64,000 nucleotides of DNA from an uncultured Clostridia bacterium (GCA_934465535.1 CAKSKV010000002.1:150870-214869), one strand, 5' to 3'; shown: positions 8,978-17,612, counted from the stretch's first letter. Notes: generated by a model from the sequence alone, not told the origin. Program-made: numbers and translations.

Positions 8978-9469
8978 ATGACACAAAGCGAACAAAGTAC
9001 GAACGAAAAAAGAGAGGACGGTCAGGAGGAATACCTTGCCTCATACGATATAAGCGCCTATGACCGCCCCAGCGTAACCGCCGATGCCGTGATATCCGAC
9101 CCGGCGGGGCGCATATTGCTTGTAAAGAGGAAAAATCACCCGTATAAGGGCTGCTGGGCGCTGCCGGGCGGCTTTGTGAACCGGAACGAAACAACGGCGG
9201 AGGCCGCCGTGCGCGAGGCCTCGGAGGAAACAGGAGTTTTGACGGAAAATGCGCGCCTTGTGGGAGTATACAGCACTCCGGGGCGGGACCCTCGTGGATG
9301 GATAATTTCCGTGGCCTACGCCCTGCATATTGAAAAAAACGCATCGGCGCAGGGCGGCGACGATGCCGCCGAGGCGCGCTGGTTTTACCCCTGCGACATT
9401 CCTTTTCCGCTTGCCTTTGACCATGAGGAAATACTGAAGGACGCCGGTATATACAGGAATACAAAATAG
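8978..9469 (+). CDS. Nudix hydrolase
   Basis: A 163-residue protein with the full Nudix box GGFVNRNETTAEAAVREASEETGV pattern (G-x5-E-x7-REUxEExGU, about residues 65-87), which binds Mg2+ and cleaves nucleoside diphosphate-linked substrates. The N-terminal 25 residues are charged and probably disordered; the domain begins at RPSVTADAVISD. The closest functional guess is ADP-ribose or NADH pyrophosphatase, because of the GGF and the C-terminal DDAAEARWF motif, but the substrate is not certain. AAAGGAG lies 7 bases before the ATG. Stands alone with its own terminator. Confidence 0.92.
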   Translation: MTQSEQSTNEKREDGQEEYLASYDISAYDRPSVTADAVISDPAGRILLVKRKNHPYKGCWALPGGFVNRNETTAEAAVREASEETGVLTENARLVGVYSTPGRDPRGWIISVAYALHIEKNASAQGGDDAAEARWFYPCDIPFPLAFDHEEILKDAGIYRNTK

Positions 9470-9499
9470 CCGCGCAAAACCGGCCGCATACGCAATTGA

Positions 9500-9527
9500 C
9501 CGCTCGGCACTGCCCGGCGGTTTTTTT
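9500..9527 (+). terminator. Terminator of the Nudix gene
   Basis: A 10-base imperfect GC-rich stem (9500-9520) followed by seven T (9521-9527), 30 bases after the stop codon. Confidence 0.75.
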
Positions 9528-9656
9528 GTTCCATCCGAACTGTCATTGCAGGTTGGAAACAGCAGAGGCTTTGAGCGCGGCTGCCTTGTGTGATTTGAGC
9601 AAATTTGATAAATATATATTTTCTTCCATATTTGATATAAATACCGAAAAAATGCA

Positions 9657-9684
9657 TTGTTTTAAGCTCAGGCTATGATATAAT
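9657..9684 (+). promoter_or_regulatory. Promoter overlapping the start of the toxin-like ORF
   Basis: TTGTTT (9657-9662), 16-base spacer, TATAAT (9679-9684). The -10 box overlaps the ATG at 9683, so a transcript from it would begin inside the ORF and could express only the downstream gene. Confidence 0.45.
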
Positions 9685-9913
9685 GGATTCGCAATATCTT
9701 AAAGAAGAATATTGCAAGCAGGCACAAAAGAAGTATGCAGACGGTGATTTTACCCTTGGCAAAATTGACGGCTACGGACAGAGGATAACCGTTATAATAG
9801 TTTTGCCCCGTAAAGATATCCGGAAGAATGCATATCTGAAATCCGGCTGGATGATTTATCCGGACGGCGTTATTCAGCTTACAACTCCGTATTGCGGAGA
9901 AATTGAAGAATGA
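9683..9913 (+). CDS. Possible C-terminal remnant of a polymorphic toxin
   Basis: A 76-residue ORF with a compact pattern: YGQRITVIIVLPRKD, then SGWMIYPDGVIQLTTPYCG. In my recollection this pattern closes the C-terminal toxin domain of some Firmicute secreted toxins; the family name could not be confirmed. There is no ribosome site before the ATG, the frame stays open upstream to 9641, and a promoter -10 box overlaps the ATG. All this suggests a broken-off tip rather than an intact gene. The next gene, 10 bases downstream, looks like its immunity partner. It could also be a free-standing small protein. Confidence 0.5.
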   Translation: MDSQYLKEEYCKQAQKKYADGDFTLGKIDGYGQRITVIIVLPRKDIRKNAYLKSGWMIYPDGVIQLTTPYCGEIEE

Positions 9914-9923
9914 GGGAGTTTTT

Positions 9924-10133
9924 ATGAAGGAATACGACAGAGTGGTTTTGACTGTGGAAAAAGAAAAGTATGCAAAGGAAGGCGTACACCGGGGGATGAG
10001 CGGAATAATATGCGACCCAAGACAAATTGACGGCTGCCGCCTTGTCAGCTTTGACCAGTACGGCGCATTGCCGGAGATTGCATGTATTTCGGTGTCGGAA
10101 GAGGATCTGGAGGTTTTGGTATCGGCGCCGTAA
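9924..10133 (+). CDS. Small immunity-like protein (DUF4926-like)
   Basis: 69 residues, MKEYDRVVLTVEKEKYAKEG... with HRGMSGIICDPRQIDG and a closing SEEDLEVL. The short beta-rich layout with a KEYD start resembles DUF4926/SH3-like proteins that accompany contact-dependent toxin tips. GAGGGAG lies before the ATG at 9924, which decides the start against the longer frame from 9903. Ten bases after the toxin-like ORF and before a strong hairpin, so the two form a unit. Function as an immunity protein is inferred from the neighbour. Confidence 0.6.
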   Translation: MKEYDRVVLTVEKEKYAKEGVHRGMSGIICDPRQIDGCRLVSFDQYGALPEIACISVSEEDLEVLVSAP

Positions 10134-10175
10134 ATGCGCAAAAGCACAAACGCCCGCACAGGCGCATACGACCAA

Positions 10176-10196
10176 GGGGAGGCCGACGGCCTCCCC
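10176..10196 (+). terminator. Terminator after the immunity-like gene
   Basis: Perfect 9-base stem GGGGAGGCC / GGCCTCCCC with a 3-base loop, followed by a T-rich stretch (TGTTATATTTTATAT). Confidence 0.7.
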
Positions 10197-10310
10197 TGTT
10201 ATATTTTATATGCAGCCGCCCCGCGTCACGGCGTTATTCCGGCGATATTTGCAAGCAGCCGAGCGCGCGCCCGTCCTGCGGTATAAAAAACAGTATTGCA
10301 CAATCCGCGG

Positions 10311-10889
10311 TCAAGCGGCATTGCAGCGCAAAATCAGAAATGCGTTTTCTTTTTTTACAAAAAGAGTAAGCTCATAATCGCTGTCCCTGAGCGTTTCGGC
10401 CTTGGCGTTATCGGAATGGCTTATTCTGCCCACGGTATAACGGAACACCCGCCCCGTCATATCGGTAAAGGTGATCTTCTCGCCGACCTCCAGCTTATCG
10501 GCAAAATCAAAATTGCCCGTTTGAAAGGCGCCGCCGATAATGAGCGAGCCGTCATAAACGCTGCCGAGAAATTTTGCCGGTCTGAAGCCGCGCCCGGAGC
10601 TGTCCCACACGGCGCCCACCGGCAGCGTTATATTCCTTTCCGGCAAAGCAAGCAGCCCTATAAAATCCGTTTTGTCGATTTCAACGGAGGGCATGGTATT
10701 ATCGGCTCTTTTTTCGATGATCCCCGCAGAGCGTTCCGGCAGCGCCGCTTCTATTTTTTTGACAATGCCCGGAATATCCGCTGCCATCGCGTTTCTTTGT
10801 ATATGATCCGAAATAAGAAGTCCCGCGGATACGGCTGTGAGCAGTATTCCGACGAGTATTAATATAAACGGAAAAAGCTTATTCTTCAC
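10311..10889 (-). CDS. Sortase-fold protein lacking catalytic His and Cys
   Basis: About 192 residues with one N-terminal membrane segment and a sortase-like barrel. It resembles the small sortases common in clostridial pilus clusters: GSLIIGG...F...KLEVGEKITFTDMTGRVFRYTV, and the end ELTLF....LILRC. Where active members have GGHN, this has GGAF; where they have TLFTC, this has TLFVK. The Arg near the end (LRC) remains. So His and Cys of the triad are both replaced and it should not catalyse transpeptidation. GTG at 10889 has AAAGGAAG upstream and overlaps the pilin stop by 11 bases. Last gene of the pilus operon; possibly a structural or regulatory pseudoenzyme. Confidence 0.75.
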   Translation of the reverse strand: MKNKLFPFILILVGILLTAVSAGLLISDHIQRNAMAADIPGIVKKIEAALPERSAGIIEKRADNTMPSVEIDKTDFIGLLALPERNITLPVGAVWDSSGRGFRPAKFLGSVYDGSLIIGGAFQTGNFDFADKLEVGEKITFTDMTGRVFRYTVGRISHSDNAKAETLRDSDYELTLFVKKENAFLILRCNAA

Positions 10890-11826
10890 GGCGTTTCTTC
10901 CTTTGCAGAACACCGAAAAGCACGATAAGAGCGCCGCAGGCCGCAGCAAGGGCAAGCCACAGCGTCATATCGGCCGTATCGCCGGTTTTTGAAGGATCGT
11001 CGCCGGGACGGTGTCCGGAATTGATGATGCTGAAGGTATCGCCGTTTTGCTGTATGCCTACCGTATAGCCCTCCGGCACTTCCTTTTCCTTTACGCTCCA
11101 CACGCTGCCGTCATCCACCGTCGTCCAGCTGTATGTCCAGTTGTTCTCACTGCAAAGCTCCGCAGTATGCTGCAGTTCACCGTCCTTGTACACTTCAATG
11201 CTTACGCTGTCGGGGCGGTCCTTGCCGTTATCCTTCCACATTTTAACCGCCTTATAGGTAACATCGCCCTTTGACGGGGCATCCTCCCCCATTTTCGGCT
11301 TTGCCGATACATTGTAGAGCCATTTGCCGTCCTCCCCCACGCCGGGAACGGCCACCATGAAGGATTCAAACACATAATGCCGGCAGTTTGCCTGCGTACG
11401 CAGCGAGCCGACAAGATACATGCCGGCAGTAAGATCTTCAAAGGTCACATTGCCGTTTGCATCGGTTGCTGCCGTGCGGTCCGGAGAAATGCCGTCAGCC
11501 AAAATATAGGAATTCAGCGTAACGGTCATTTCGTTCCATTCGCTCTGGGAGGAGGTGCCGGTTATCTCTACGGGATAATCCGCAAAAGCTCCGACAAGCG
11601 CATACTGCTCCTTTGCGGTAATATCCGCTATATGCCAAAGCCGTATATTCTGCCCCGCAAAATCAACGCCGGAGCCGGAATAGGTTATATTCAGGCTGCA
11701 ATCGGTGCGCAGCTCCACCTTTTCCGCAGCATCCGTTGTGGAGGCGGCATATGCGGACATAAAGCAGGAAAACACCGTTACGGCGATAAGTATTATACTT
11801 ACAGTCAGATACGCTTTTCGTTTCAT
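10879..11826 (-). CDS. Minor pilin / Cna_B surface protein with sorting signal
   Basis: 315 residues. Signal peptide (MKRKAYLTVSIILIAVTVFSCFMSAYAA), an N-terminal beta domain, then a Cna_B-type domain (about residues 195-275: VTYKAVKMWKDNGKDRPDSVSIEVYKDGE ... VPEGYTV pattern). The C-terminus is a sorting signal: PSKTGDT in place of LPXTG, a hydrophobic stretch (ADMTLWLALAAACGALIVLFGVL) and a positive tail (QRKKRREE). The start overlaps the class C sortase stop as ATGA. Probably the basal or accessory pilin joined to the wall; the atypical motif may suit a different sortase. Confidence 0.88.
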   Translation of the reverse strand: MKRKAYLTVSIILIAVTVFSCFMSAYAASTTDAAEKVELRTDCSLNITYSGSGVDFAGQNIRLWHIADITAKEQYALVGAFADYPVEITGTSSQSEWNEMTVTLNSYILADGISPDRTAATDANGNVTFEDLTAGMYLVGSLRTQANCRHYVFESFMVAVPGVGEDGKWLYNVSAKPKMGEDAPSKGDVTYKAVKMWKDNGKDRPDSVSIEVYKDGELQHTAELCSENNWTYSWTTVDDGSVWSVKEKEVPEGYTVGIQQNGDTFSIINSGHRPGDDPSKTGDTADMTLWLALAAACGALIVLFGVLQRKKRREE

Positions 11827-12668
11827 ATAAGTTCTCCGTCCTCGTTTATCGGCAGCTTTTTCTTTACGGGCTTAAAGAATACATACAGCATTAAAATAAA
11901 TATTATGGGCAGCGCCACTATGGGCGTTACTATCAGTCTGTTTATGACATAGGCCTCGGAAATCACCTGCACCGTTCTTGTATCCTCGGATTCTATCCTG
12001 TGTCCGCGTACAAGCAGGCGGTGTGTGTTTATTCCGTAGGGCGTGCAGGTGACAAGCGTAAAGAGATCCTTGTCCTTTTCTATAAGGAGATCGCCGACCT
12101 CATCCGGCAAAACGGTTTTTATCTGATCCACCTCGTAAACAAGTGTGCGGTCCAGCACCGTAACACGGAAGGTGTTGCCCACCTCCAGCCTGTCAAGATC
12201 GGTAAACAGCTTTGCACCCGGAAGCCCGCGATGCGCCGAGATCACGCAGTGTGTGCCCGCGCCGCCCGTGGGCAGGCTGCTGCCCTGAATATGCCCGCAG
12301 GCATTATTGAGCACGGAGTCGTCCGTGCCGTGATATATGGGCAGCTTGACCTGAATTCTGTCTATGTCGATATACCCCATAATGCCGTTGCCGGCCGCAT
12401 TAAGCGCCTCGGCGTAGCCCTCCGCCGACGGATACTCGGCAAGCGGAAAGGCCAGAGAGGCAAGCTTTTCGTTATACTCGTTTGCCTTGTCGAATATGGC
12501 GGTATAATCCGCAGGCTTGAGCCTGTTCATCTGCGTTTCATAATCGTCTATTGCCCGTGACTGGGTTTTGGAGTTCCAATAGCTGCTGACCGAAGGATAC
12601 AAAAGCACGGCAAGACCGACAAAAAAAACGCTGAGCAATATCAAAGTGGTGATCTTACGCCTTTTCAC
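11823..12668 (-). CDS. srtC: Class C (pilin-polymerising) sortase
   Basis: About 281 residues with membrane segments at both ends (about 8-28 and 245-270), as in class C sortases. The catalytic residues are all present: His in VISAHRGLPGAKLF, Cys in FTLVTCTPYGINTHRLLVRG, and Arg in the same motif. It joins pilin subunits through isopeptide bonds between the sorting-signal Thr and a pilin Lys. The GTG at 12668 has GGGAGG 7 bases upstream and is preferred over upstream ATGs. No clear DPW/DPF lid motif is seen. It lies between the major and minor pilin genes. Confidence 0.94.
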   Translation of the reverse strand: MKRRKITTLILLSVFFVGLAVLLYPSVSSYWNSKTQSRAIDDYETQMNRLKPADYTAIFDKANEYNEKLASLAFPLAEYPSAEGYAEALNAAGNGIMGYIDIDRIQVKLPIYHGTDDSVLNNACGHIQGSSLPTGGAGTHCVISAHRGLPGAKLFTDLDRLEVGNTFRVTVLDRTLVYEVDQIKTVLPDEVGDLLIEKDKDLFTLVTCTPYGINTHRLLVRGHRIESEDTRTVQVISEAYVINRLIVTPIVALPIIFILMLYVFFKPVKKKLPINEDGELI

Positions 12669-12796
12669 GCTCTTGCCTCCCATCGGAATTCCAAAGCACA
12701 CGCATCACAACACGGCGGATATATGCATATGCGCTGTCCTGCGCTGCTTATCCATTCATGTATTGCGATGCGTTTACCTTGGAAGGAATATGCCTT

Positions 12797-12822
12797 GGGA
12801 GGCGGAAGAAATTCCGCCTCCC
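12797..12822. promoter_or_regulatory. Hairpin between major pilin and sortase genes
   Basis: Perfect 11-base stem (12797-12807 with 12812-12822) and a GAAA loop, with no T run on either side. It lies just after the pilin stop and before the sortase gene in the same operon. Such a hairpin could protect the pilin message end or partly stop transcription, giving more pilin than sortase (inference). Confidence 0.6.
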
Positions 12823-12847
12823 CGGCAGATAATACTGTACGAAAAAA

Positions 12848-14473
12848 TCAGAGGGCTTCCTTGCTTATTCTCTTATTGGTTACAAGGAAGATGCCTGCGC
12901 CTATTACGGCCAAAGCGCCCACGGCAATAAATATCACCGTGCCCATGCCGCCGGTTTCGGGAAGTACGGAGCCCTTCTGGTTCTCTACGGTTTCCAGCAC
13001 TACGGAGTAGCGGTCTACAAGTCCGCTGATGTTTTCCTGATTCAGCGTGATATCGATCTTATCCTTGAGCTGATTGTATCCGTCGGGCGCCTTGGTTTCC
13101 ACCAGCTTGTAGCTGCCGCCCTTCATGCCCTTTATAACGACATTGCCGTCCGCAGGGGTTACAAAGCTGCTCAGCTCATCGGCCGGAGAATTGTATACCG
13201 CATCCTCCACCTTGTCGGATTGGGTGTACTCGTTGCTGAGATAATATACATCCTCCTGAGAAGCAGACTTCAAAAGCTTCATTACATTGCCCTGCGCATC
13301 CTCAAGCCGGAATTCGGCGCCGGCAAGAGGTGCATTTGCCTGCCCGTCCTTTTTGAACACGGCAAAGGCATAGGAATATACCCTTACGACGCTGGGCGTA
13401 TTATCCTCGCCCTCGCTGCCGTTATCCACCTTCCACGAAAGGTTTGCGGTGTTGATATTGTTGGCAAAATCCGTACCCATGGAAGCGTTGCCCTTAAGGG
13501 TGGCGGTATAGGTGACCTCAATTTTATTGGGGGTGCCGTCCTCCTTGGTATAACGGAAGGAGCCGTCGCTGTTCTGCCAGTTGATATGGATAAAGAAGCG
13601 GCCGTTGTCCTCTATTCTGTTTTCAATGTACCAGCTGCAGTTTTCAAAGGTGGTGTCGGTATCGTTTTTGTCAACGGCGTGACCGGTATCGCTGTCCTCG
13701 TCATGATCCTCAATCCAGCCGCCCTTGATCTCAACTCCGTTGACCTTTACGACCACCGAGTGGAAATCGCAGTAGATTGCCGCGCCCTCAAGGTCGTTTA
13801 TGATGTACTGCTTTATCTTATCGGCCTTGCTGTAATTAAGGGCGTTATTCACGGTTACCTTGAAGCTGATCTTATCGCCGATGGCCGCAGTGTCGGTGCT
13901 TGCAAGAGTACCGTCAGCCCTGACGATCTTCTTGCCGCCCTCCTCGCCCCAGCCGGGGGTCTGGTTCTTATCGATGACGGTTACATTCTGTCTGATGTTG
14001 GTTATGGTAGCCGTTGCGCCGAGAGTGCTGGAAATGTAGTAATATCCGAAATCAAGATTTTCGAATTTTACGGTGCCGTTATCCGCGGTTTTGGCAATGC
14101 CGGTGAAGCCGGCGGCAGCCGTTTTTACCTCCTGGCTGTTGAACCATGCGGAGATGCGGCTGGCATTGGATACGCTGAATGTGACGATGCAGCGGTTTTC
14201 CTCCGAAGCCACAGGCTCAACATTGAACAGCAGCTCAGAGCCGACCTTAGCGTTTACGATAAGCTCGTACCACTCGCTGTTTTTATCAATGTAGTAGGAA
14301 GCGGCATCGCCGTCGTATGTAGCATCAAACACCTTGTAGGCGGTGTAGGTTTTGCCGGGGGTTGCATTTTCCACCGTGATGGTGCCGGCGCCTGCGGCAA
14401 ACGCCGTAATACCCAGCGTTGCTGCCATCACAACAGAAAGCAGAAGTGCAAACAGTTTCTTGGTTGTTTTCAT
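12848..14473 (-). CDS. Major pilin, isopeptide-forming, LPETG-anchored
   Basis: About 541 residues. Signal peptide (MKTTKKLFALLLSVVMAATLGITAFAA), an N-terminal domain starting TITVENATPGKTYTAYKVF, a fimbrial-subunit isopeptide (D2-type) domain (about residues 190-360, GDKISFKVTVNN...), and a Cna_B/SpaA-like domain with the E-box SYKLVETKAPDGYNQL (about 455-470). The sorting signal is LPETGG, then a hydrophobic segment and a basic tail. ATG 14473 with AAAGGA upstream. Shaft subunit polymerised by the adjacent class C sortase. Confidence 0.93.
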   Translation of the reverse strand: MKTTKKLFALLLSVVMAATLGITAFAAGAGTITVENATPGKTYTAYKVFDATYDGDAASYYIDKNSEWYELIVNAKVGSELLFNVEPVASEENRCIVTFSVSNASRISAWFNSQEVKTAAAGFTGIAKTADNGTVKFENLDFGYYYISSTLGATATITNIRQNVTVIDKNQTPGWGEEGGKKIVRADGTLASTDTAAIGDKISFKVTVNNALNYSKADKIKQYIINDLEGAAIYCDFHSVVVKVNGVEIKGGWIEDHDEDSDTGHAVDKNDTDTTFENCSWYIENRIEDNGRFFIHINWQNSDGSFRYTKEDGTPNKIEVTYTATLKGNASMGTDFANNINTANLSWKVDNGSEGEDNTPSVVRVYSYAFAVFKKDGQANAPLAGAEFRLEDAQGNVMKLLKSASQEDVYYLSNEYTQSDKVEDAVYNSPADELSSFVTPADGNVVIKGMKGGSYKLVETKAPDGYNQLKDKIDITLNQENISGLVDRYSVVLETVENQKGSVLPETGGMGTVIFIAVGALAVIGAGIFLVTNKRISKEAL

Positions 14474-14598
14474 GACTTTTTGTCCTTTCATGGAGTTTTG
14501 AATTTATTTTTTGCCAATAATTGATTCCTTTTTGATTTATTCCGGATATTCCGGCGGCAGTACAGCGGCTTTGCACCTGCAAGGAAGGCGAAAGGGGG

Positions 14599-16944
14599 TC
14601 AATCGTCCTCCTTTCCGTATCTGCGCCTCAGGAAATATCCGAGCACGACGGAAAAGAGCATAATGCCCATTCCTACGAGAATGTAAAGGCGGGTGCCGAT
14701 GCCGCCGGTTTGCGGCAGCAGCGCGGTGGCCGTGTTGTACACGGTTATTTCCGCATTGTCGGCTATGGTAAAGGAATAGATATCGCTGCCCGAAAGAAGC
14801 GTATCGCCGTTTCTCATTGAAGCGTTATAGCCCTCGTGATTCCTTTCGCGAACGGTGACCCGGGAGCCGTGCGGGATACCGGATATCGTCTTTTCCGCGC
14901 CGTTTGTAAGAGAACAATTTTCCGTGACGGATTCGCCCGCCGGCGTTACATAGGAAACCTCGATATTAAAGGTGCCGTCGTTCTTCGGCGCGCTGACGAT
15001 CTTGCGGATCTTCAGGCTGAGGAGATCCCGAATGTATACATTGGTAAAGGCGAAATCGTAATCCCGGCTGCTGCGTATTGTTGTAAAGGAAGTATTTGCG
15101 GCCTCGGCAGTAAGCTTATAGCCCTGCATCTGCGCGTCGGTCTCCTCGATTGTAACTGTTTTGCCCACAAGGTCGGAAATATCTATTTTTTTGGACAGCA
15201 TATAGGCGTTGTCGCCGTCCAGCTCCGTCCACTCGCCCAGCTCCAGCGCGCTTACGGTTTTGAGAATATTGCCCGATGCGTCCTTTATAAGGAATTTCAG
15301 CTGATAGCGAAGCTCCTCCAGCTTGGCCGGGCTGAGATCCCCCATAACCGTTTTGCTTACGGTTACCGTTGCGGCGTTTGCTGCCGGCGGCGGCGCCTCG
15401 GTGCTGAACCACACATTGTCTATATGATTGCCTATATATTCCTGATCGTTATAGGTGGCCTGCGCAACGAAGAAGAATCTTGTTTCATACTGGCCGTCAG
15501 GAATGGTAACATCGCCGGAGTGGGTCGTCCATGTTCCCTTGGAGGCGGTAAGCCCGGAGAACACCTGTGCGCCCGCGTAGGAGGATGGGTTTTTGATAAC
15601 CGCCAACAGCTGCGCCTGCGTTGTGACGGTTTCGGCAAGCTCCTCGGACATAACCACCACCGCCATGGTATCAGTGCCGGCACGGCCGCTGTGATCCACG
15701 GACCAGTGCATGACGGTTCCGGGAACCGTGGCAATAGTCTGATACAGCGCACCGGCAGCGCCCGCATTTATCTCCGCATACTGCTTGCCCTCCGTAGCCG
15801 AAGCCTGCCCGTGCCAGTTGCCCGCAGCATACTTATGGGAATTGCGGTCGCTCGCGCTTCCCGTTGTATCGACTATTTCTATATAGTGCATTCCCTTTTG
15901 CGAGGTTGTGCCGTTATAGACGGACTGCTCCGTTTCCACATTATCCGCCGTGGTTTTCCAGTAAAGGCCCTCCGTGCCCTCCGGCACAAATTCCTGAAAA
16001 TCGTGATTCTTTAAGTCCGGCATTTCAAAGCTGCCGTTAAGCACCTCGCTCTGGTGCGCGGTGTTTACGATCTCTGCATATATATCGCTTTGCTCGGTTC
16101 CGTCAACGCACAGCACTGCTCTGTATTTCACCTCGGACTGCCTTGTGCTTACGCAGCCGCCGTCAAGGCTGAGAAACAGATTGTTCTCTCCGCTGCCGCT
16201 GAGGTTTGAAACCGTCCTTCCGCCTATTGAAAAACGCTTTGCCTCCACCGCAGTGTAATCGCCGCCGTTAACGCTTTTATACCATTTATAGCTGATGCTC
16301 CTGCCCGCAAGTCTGCCGTAGGTGTCGGTAAGGGACGCCGTATACATGCCGGTTTGCGCAACCTTGTCGGCAACGGTTATTGAAACGCCCGCCGCAGCGT
16401 TTACCGATACGCTCAAACCTCCTGCCCTTTGCTCCAAGCACGCCGCTGTGTGCCTGTGCTCGGTTTTTGTGCAGATAAGCCCCTGCGGCTCGGCTGCCGG
16501 GACGGCGATTATACATTCTGCCGTGTGCTGATGTACAACGCCGTTTATCTTATTGCACGCAAGGCTGCCGTTTTCGTAACATTCCTCCGTGTGCTCATGC
16601 TCCGCCGCTTCCGGAAGCCCGCAGATAAGCTCGCCGTTGTCAAAGCAAAAGCTGTCGTGCTTATGCACGATATATCCGCCCTCACCGTGGAGCTCCGCAG
16701 TGCAGTGCATTTCCCTGTATCCGGCGGTGCCCGGCGTTTCGTAGCAGCCGTCCCCGTGAATATGCTCCGCGATGCCGCAGTAGGTATCCGGCGCGGTTTC
16801 CAGCGTAATTGCGGGCAGTATCATCGCATAGGTGGTTATAAATACAACAAAGCACACCGGTACGGAAAGTATCCTGTACCAAAGGTGCTTTCTGCGGTGC
16901 TTTTTATTCAGTTGTTCCGCTTTTAGTTGAAGCTCGTTTTTCAT
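14599..16944 (-). CDS. Pilus tip adhesin with His/Cys repeats, LPQTG-anchored
   Basis: 781 residues. After a positive start comes one membrane segment (WYRILSVPVCFVVFITTYAMILPAITLE). Residues 55-170 hold five repeats ending in H-x-H-x3-C (HIHGDGC, HKHDSFC, HEHTEEC, HQHTAEC, HRHTAAC), most with another Cys 4-7 residues before. A middle region (about 300-520) resembles a lectin/adhesion domain, then two DUF5979/Cna_B-like beta domains, and the sorting signal LPQTGG with membrane segment and basic tail. Position first among pilins and its size suggest the tip adhesin. The repeats could bind zinc or form disulphides; their role is unknown. Confidence 0.87.
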   Translation of the reverse strand: MKNELQLKAEQLNKKHRRKHLWYRILSVPVCFVVFITTYAMILPAITLETAPDTYCGIAEHIHGDGCYETPGTAGYREMHCTAELHGEGGYIVHKHDSFCFDNGELICGLPEAAEHEHTEECYENGSLACNKINGVVHQHTAECIIAVPAAEPQGLICTKTEHRHTAACLEQRAGGLSVSVNAAAGVSITVADKVAQTGMYTASLTDTYGRLAGRSISYKWYKSVNGGDYTAVEAKRFSIGGRTVSNLSGSGENNLFLSLDGGCVSTRQSEVKYRAVLCVDGTEQSDIYAEIVNTAHQSEVLNGSFEMPDLKNHDFQEFVPEGTEGLYWKTTADNVETEQSVYNGTTSQKGMHYIEIVDTTGSASDRNSHKYAAGNWHGQASATEGKQYAEINAGAAGALYQTIATVPGTVMHWSVDHSGRAGTDTMAVVVMSEELAETVTTQAQLLAVIKNPSSYAGAQVFSGLTASKGTWTTHSGDVTIPDGQYETRFFFVAQATYNDQEYIGNHIDNVWFSTEAPPPAANAATVTVSKTVMGDLSPAKLEELRYQLKFLIKDASGNILKTVSALELGEWTELDGDNAYMLSKKIDISDLVGKTVTIEETDAQMQGYKLTAEAANTSFTTIRSSRDYDFAFTNVYIRDLLSLKIRKIVSAPKNDGTFNIEVSYVTPAGESVTENCSLTNGAEKTISGIPHGSRVTVRERNHEGYNASMRNGDTLLSGSDIYSFTIADNAEITVYNTATALLPQTGGIGTRLYILVGMGIMLFSVVLGYFLRRRYGKEDD

Positions 16945-16995
16945 ATTGAACCGCTCTGTTTATATAATAAAAATTCACCGTATAAAGAGTATAAT

Positions 16996-17589
16996 TTATT
17001 TCACTCTGCCCACGCTCTCCGGCGGCCAAACCCTGAAGAGTATTCTGCCTATTATCTCTTCCTGCTTTACGCATCCTATAACGGAATTGCGCGAATCAAC
17101 GCTGCTGTCTCTGTGGTCGCCCAACACAAAATAGGAATTCTGCGGAACGGTATAGGGATATTCAAGGTCGGCGCTGCCGCAGTCCTTCTGCGCAAGATAC
17201 GGCTCCTCCAGCAGGACGCTGTTTACATATACATCGCCGTTATCCTTTATTTCAACAACATCGCCCGGCAGCCCGATAACGCGCTTTACCAAAACGCGGT
17301 TGTTATAATAAAACGCTATGATATCGCCCGTCTTAAAATCCTTGGTCTTTACGGAAAATACGATATCCCCCTGGCTCAGGTTCGGGTTCATAGAGGTGCC
17401 GTATATCTGCAAAACGGGAAGCAGCAGCGTTGCCACAAGCACGCTGACGGCCGCTACGATAATCAGCGTATACACCGTGCTGCGCAGCAGCTTTTTATAT
17501 CTGCTGTGAAATTTTTCCCTTTTCAGCTCGCCGCTCAATTCGTCAACGGAGGGCACGACGATATCCGACATATTGTTTTTTTGCTTCAT
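16996..17589 (-). CDS. Signal peptidase I
   Basis: 197 residues, one N-terminal membrane segment (about 35-58). Catalytic Ser is in YGTSMNPNL and catalytic Lys in LVKRVIGLPGD, followed by the conserved GDHRDSSVDSRN box. It removes signal peptides from exported proteins; pilus clusters often carry a dedicated copy for the pilins. GGGAGG nine bases before the ATG. Between the coiled-coil gene and the tip adhesin, so probably used for this operon. Confidence 0.93.
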   Translation of the reverse strand: MKQKNNMSDIVVPSVDELSGELKREKFHSRYKKLLRSTVYTLIIVAAVSVLVATLLLPVLQIYGTSMNPNLSQGDIVFSVKTKDFKTGDIIAFYYNNRVLVKRVIGLPGDVVEIKDNGDVYVNSVLLEEPYLAQKDCGSADLEYPYTVPQNSYFVLGDHRDSSVDSRNSVIGCVKQEEIIGRILFRVWPPESVGRVK

Positions 17590-17612
17590 AAGGCCGTACC
17601 TCCCGGAATTCT

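Noticed and set aside
13220..14524. 434-codon plus-strand frame with hydrophobic stretches
   Set aside because: Antisense to the major pilin over its whole length; the pilin has signal peptide, domains and sorting signal, the shadow has none.
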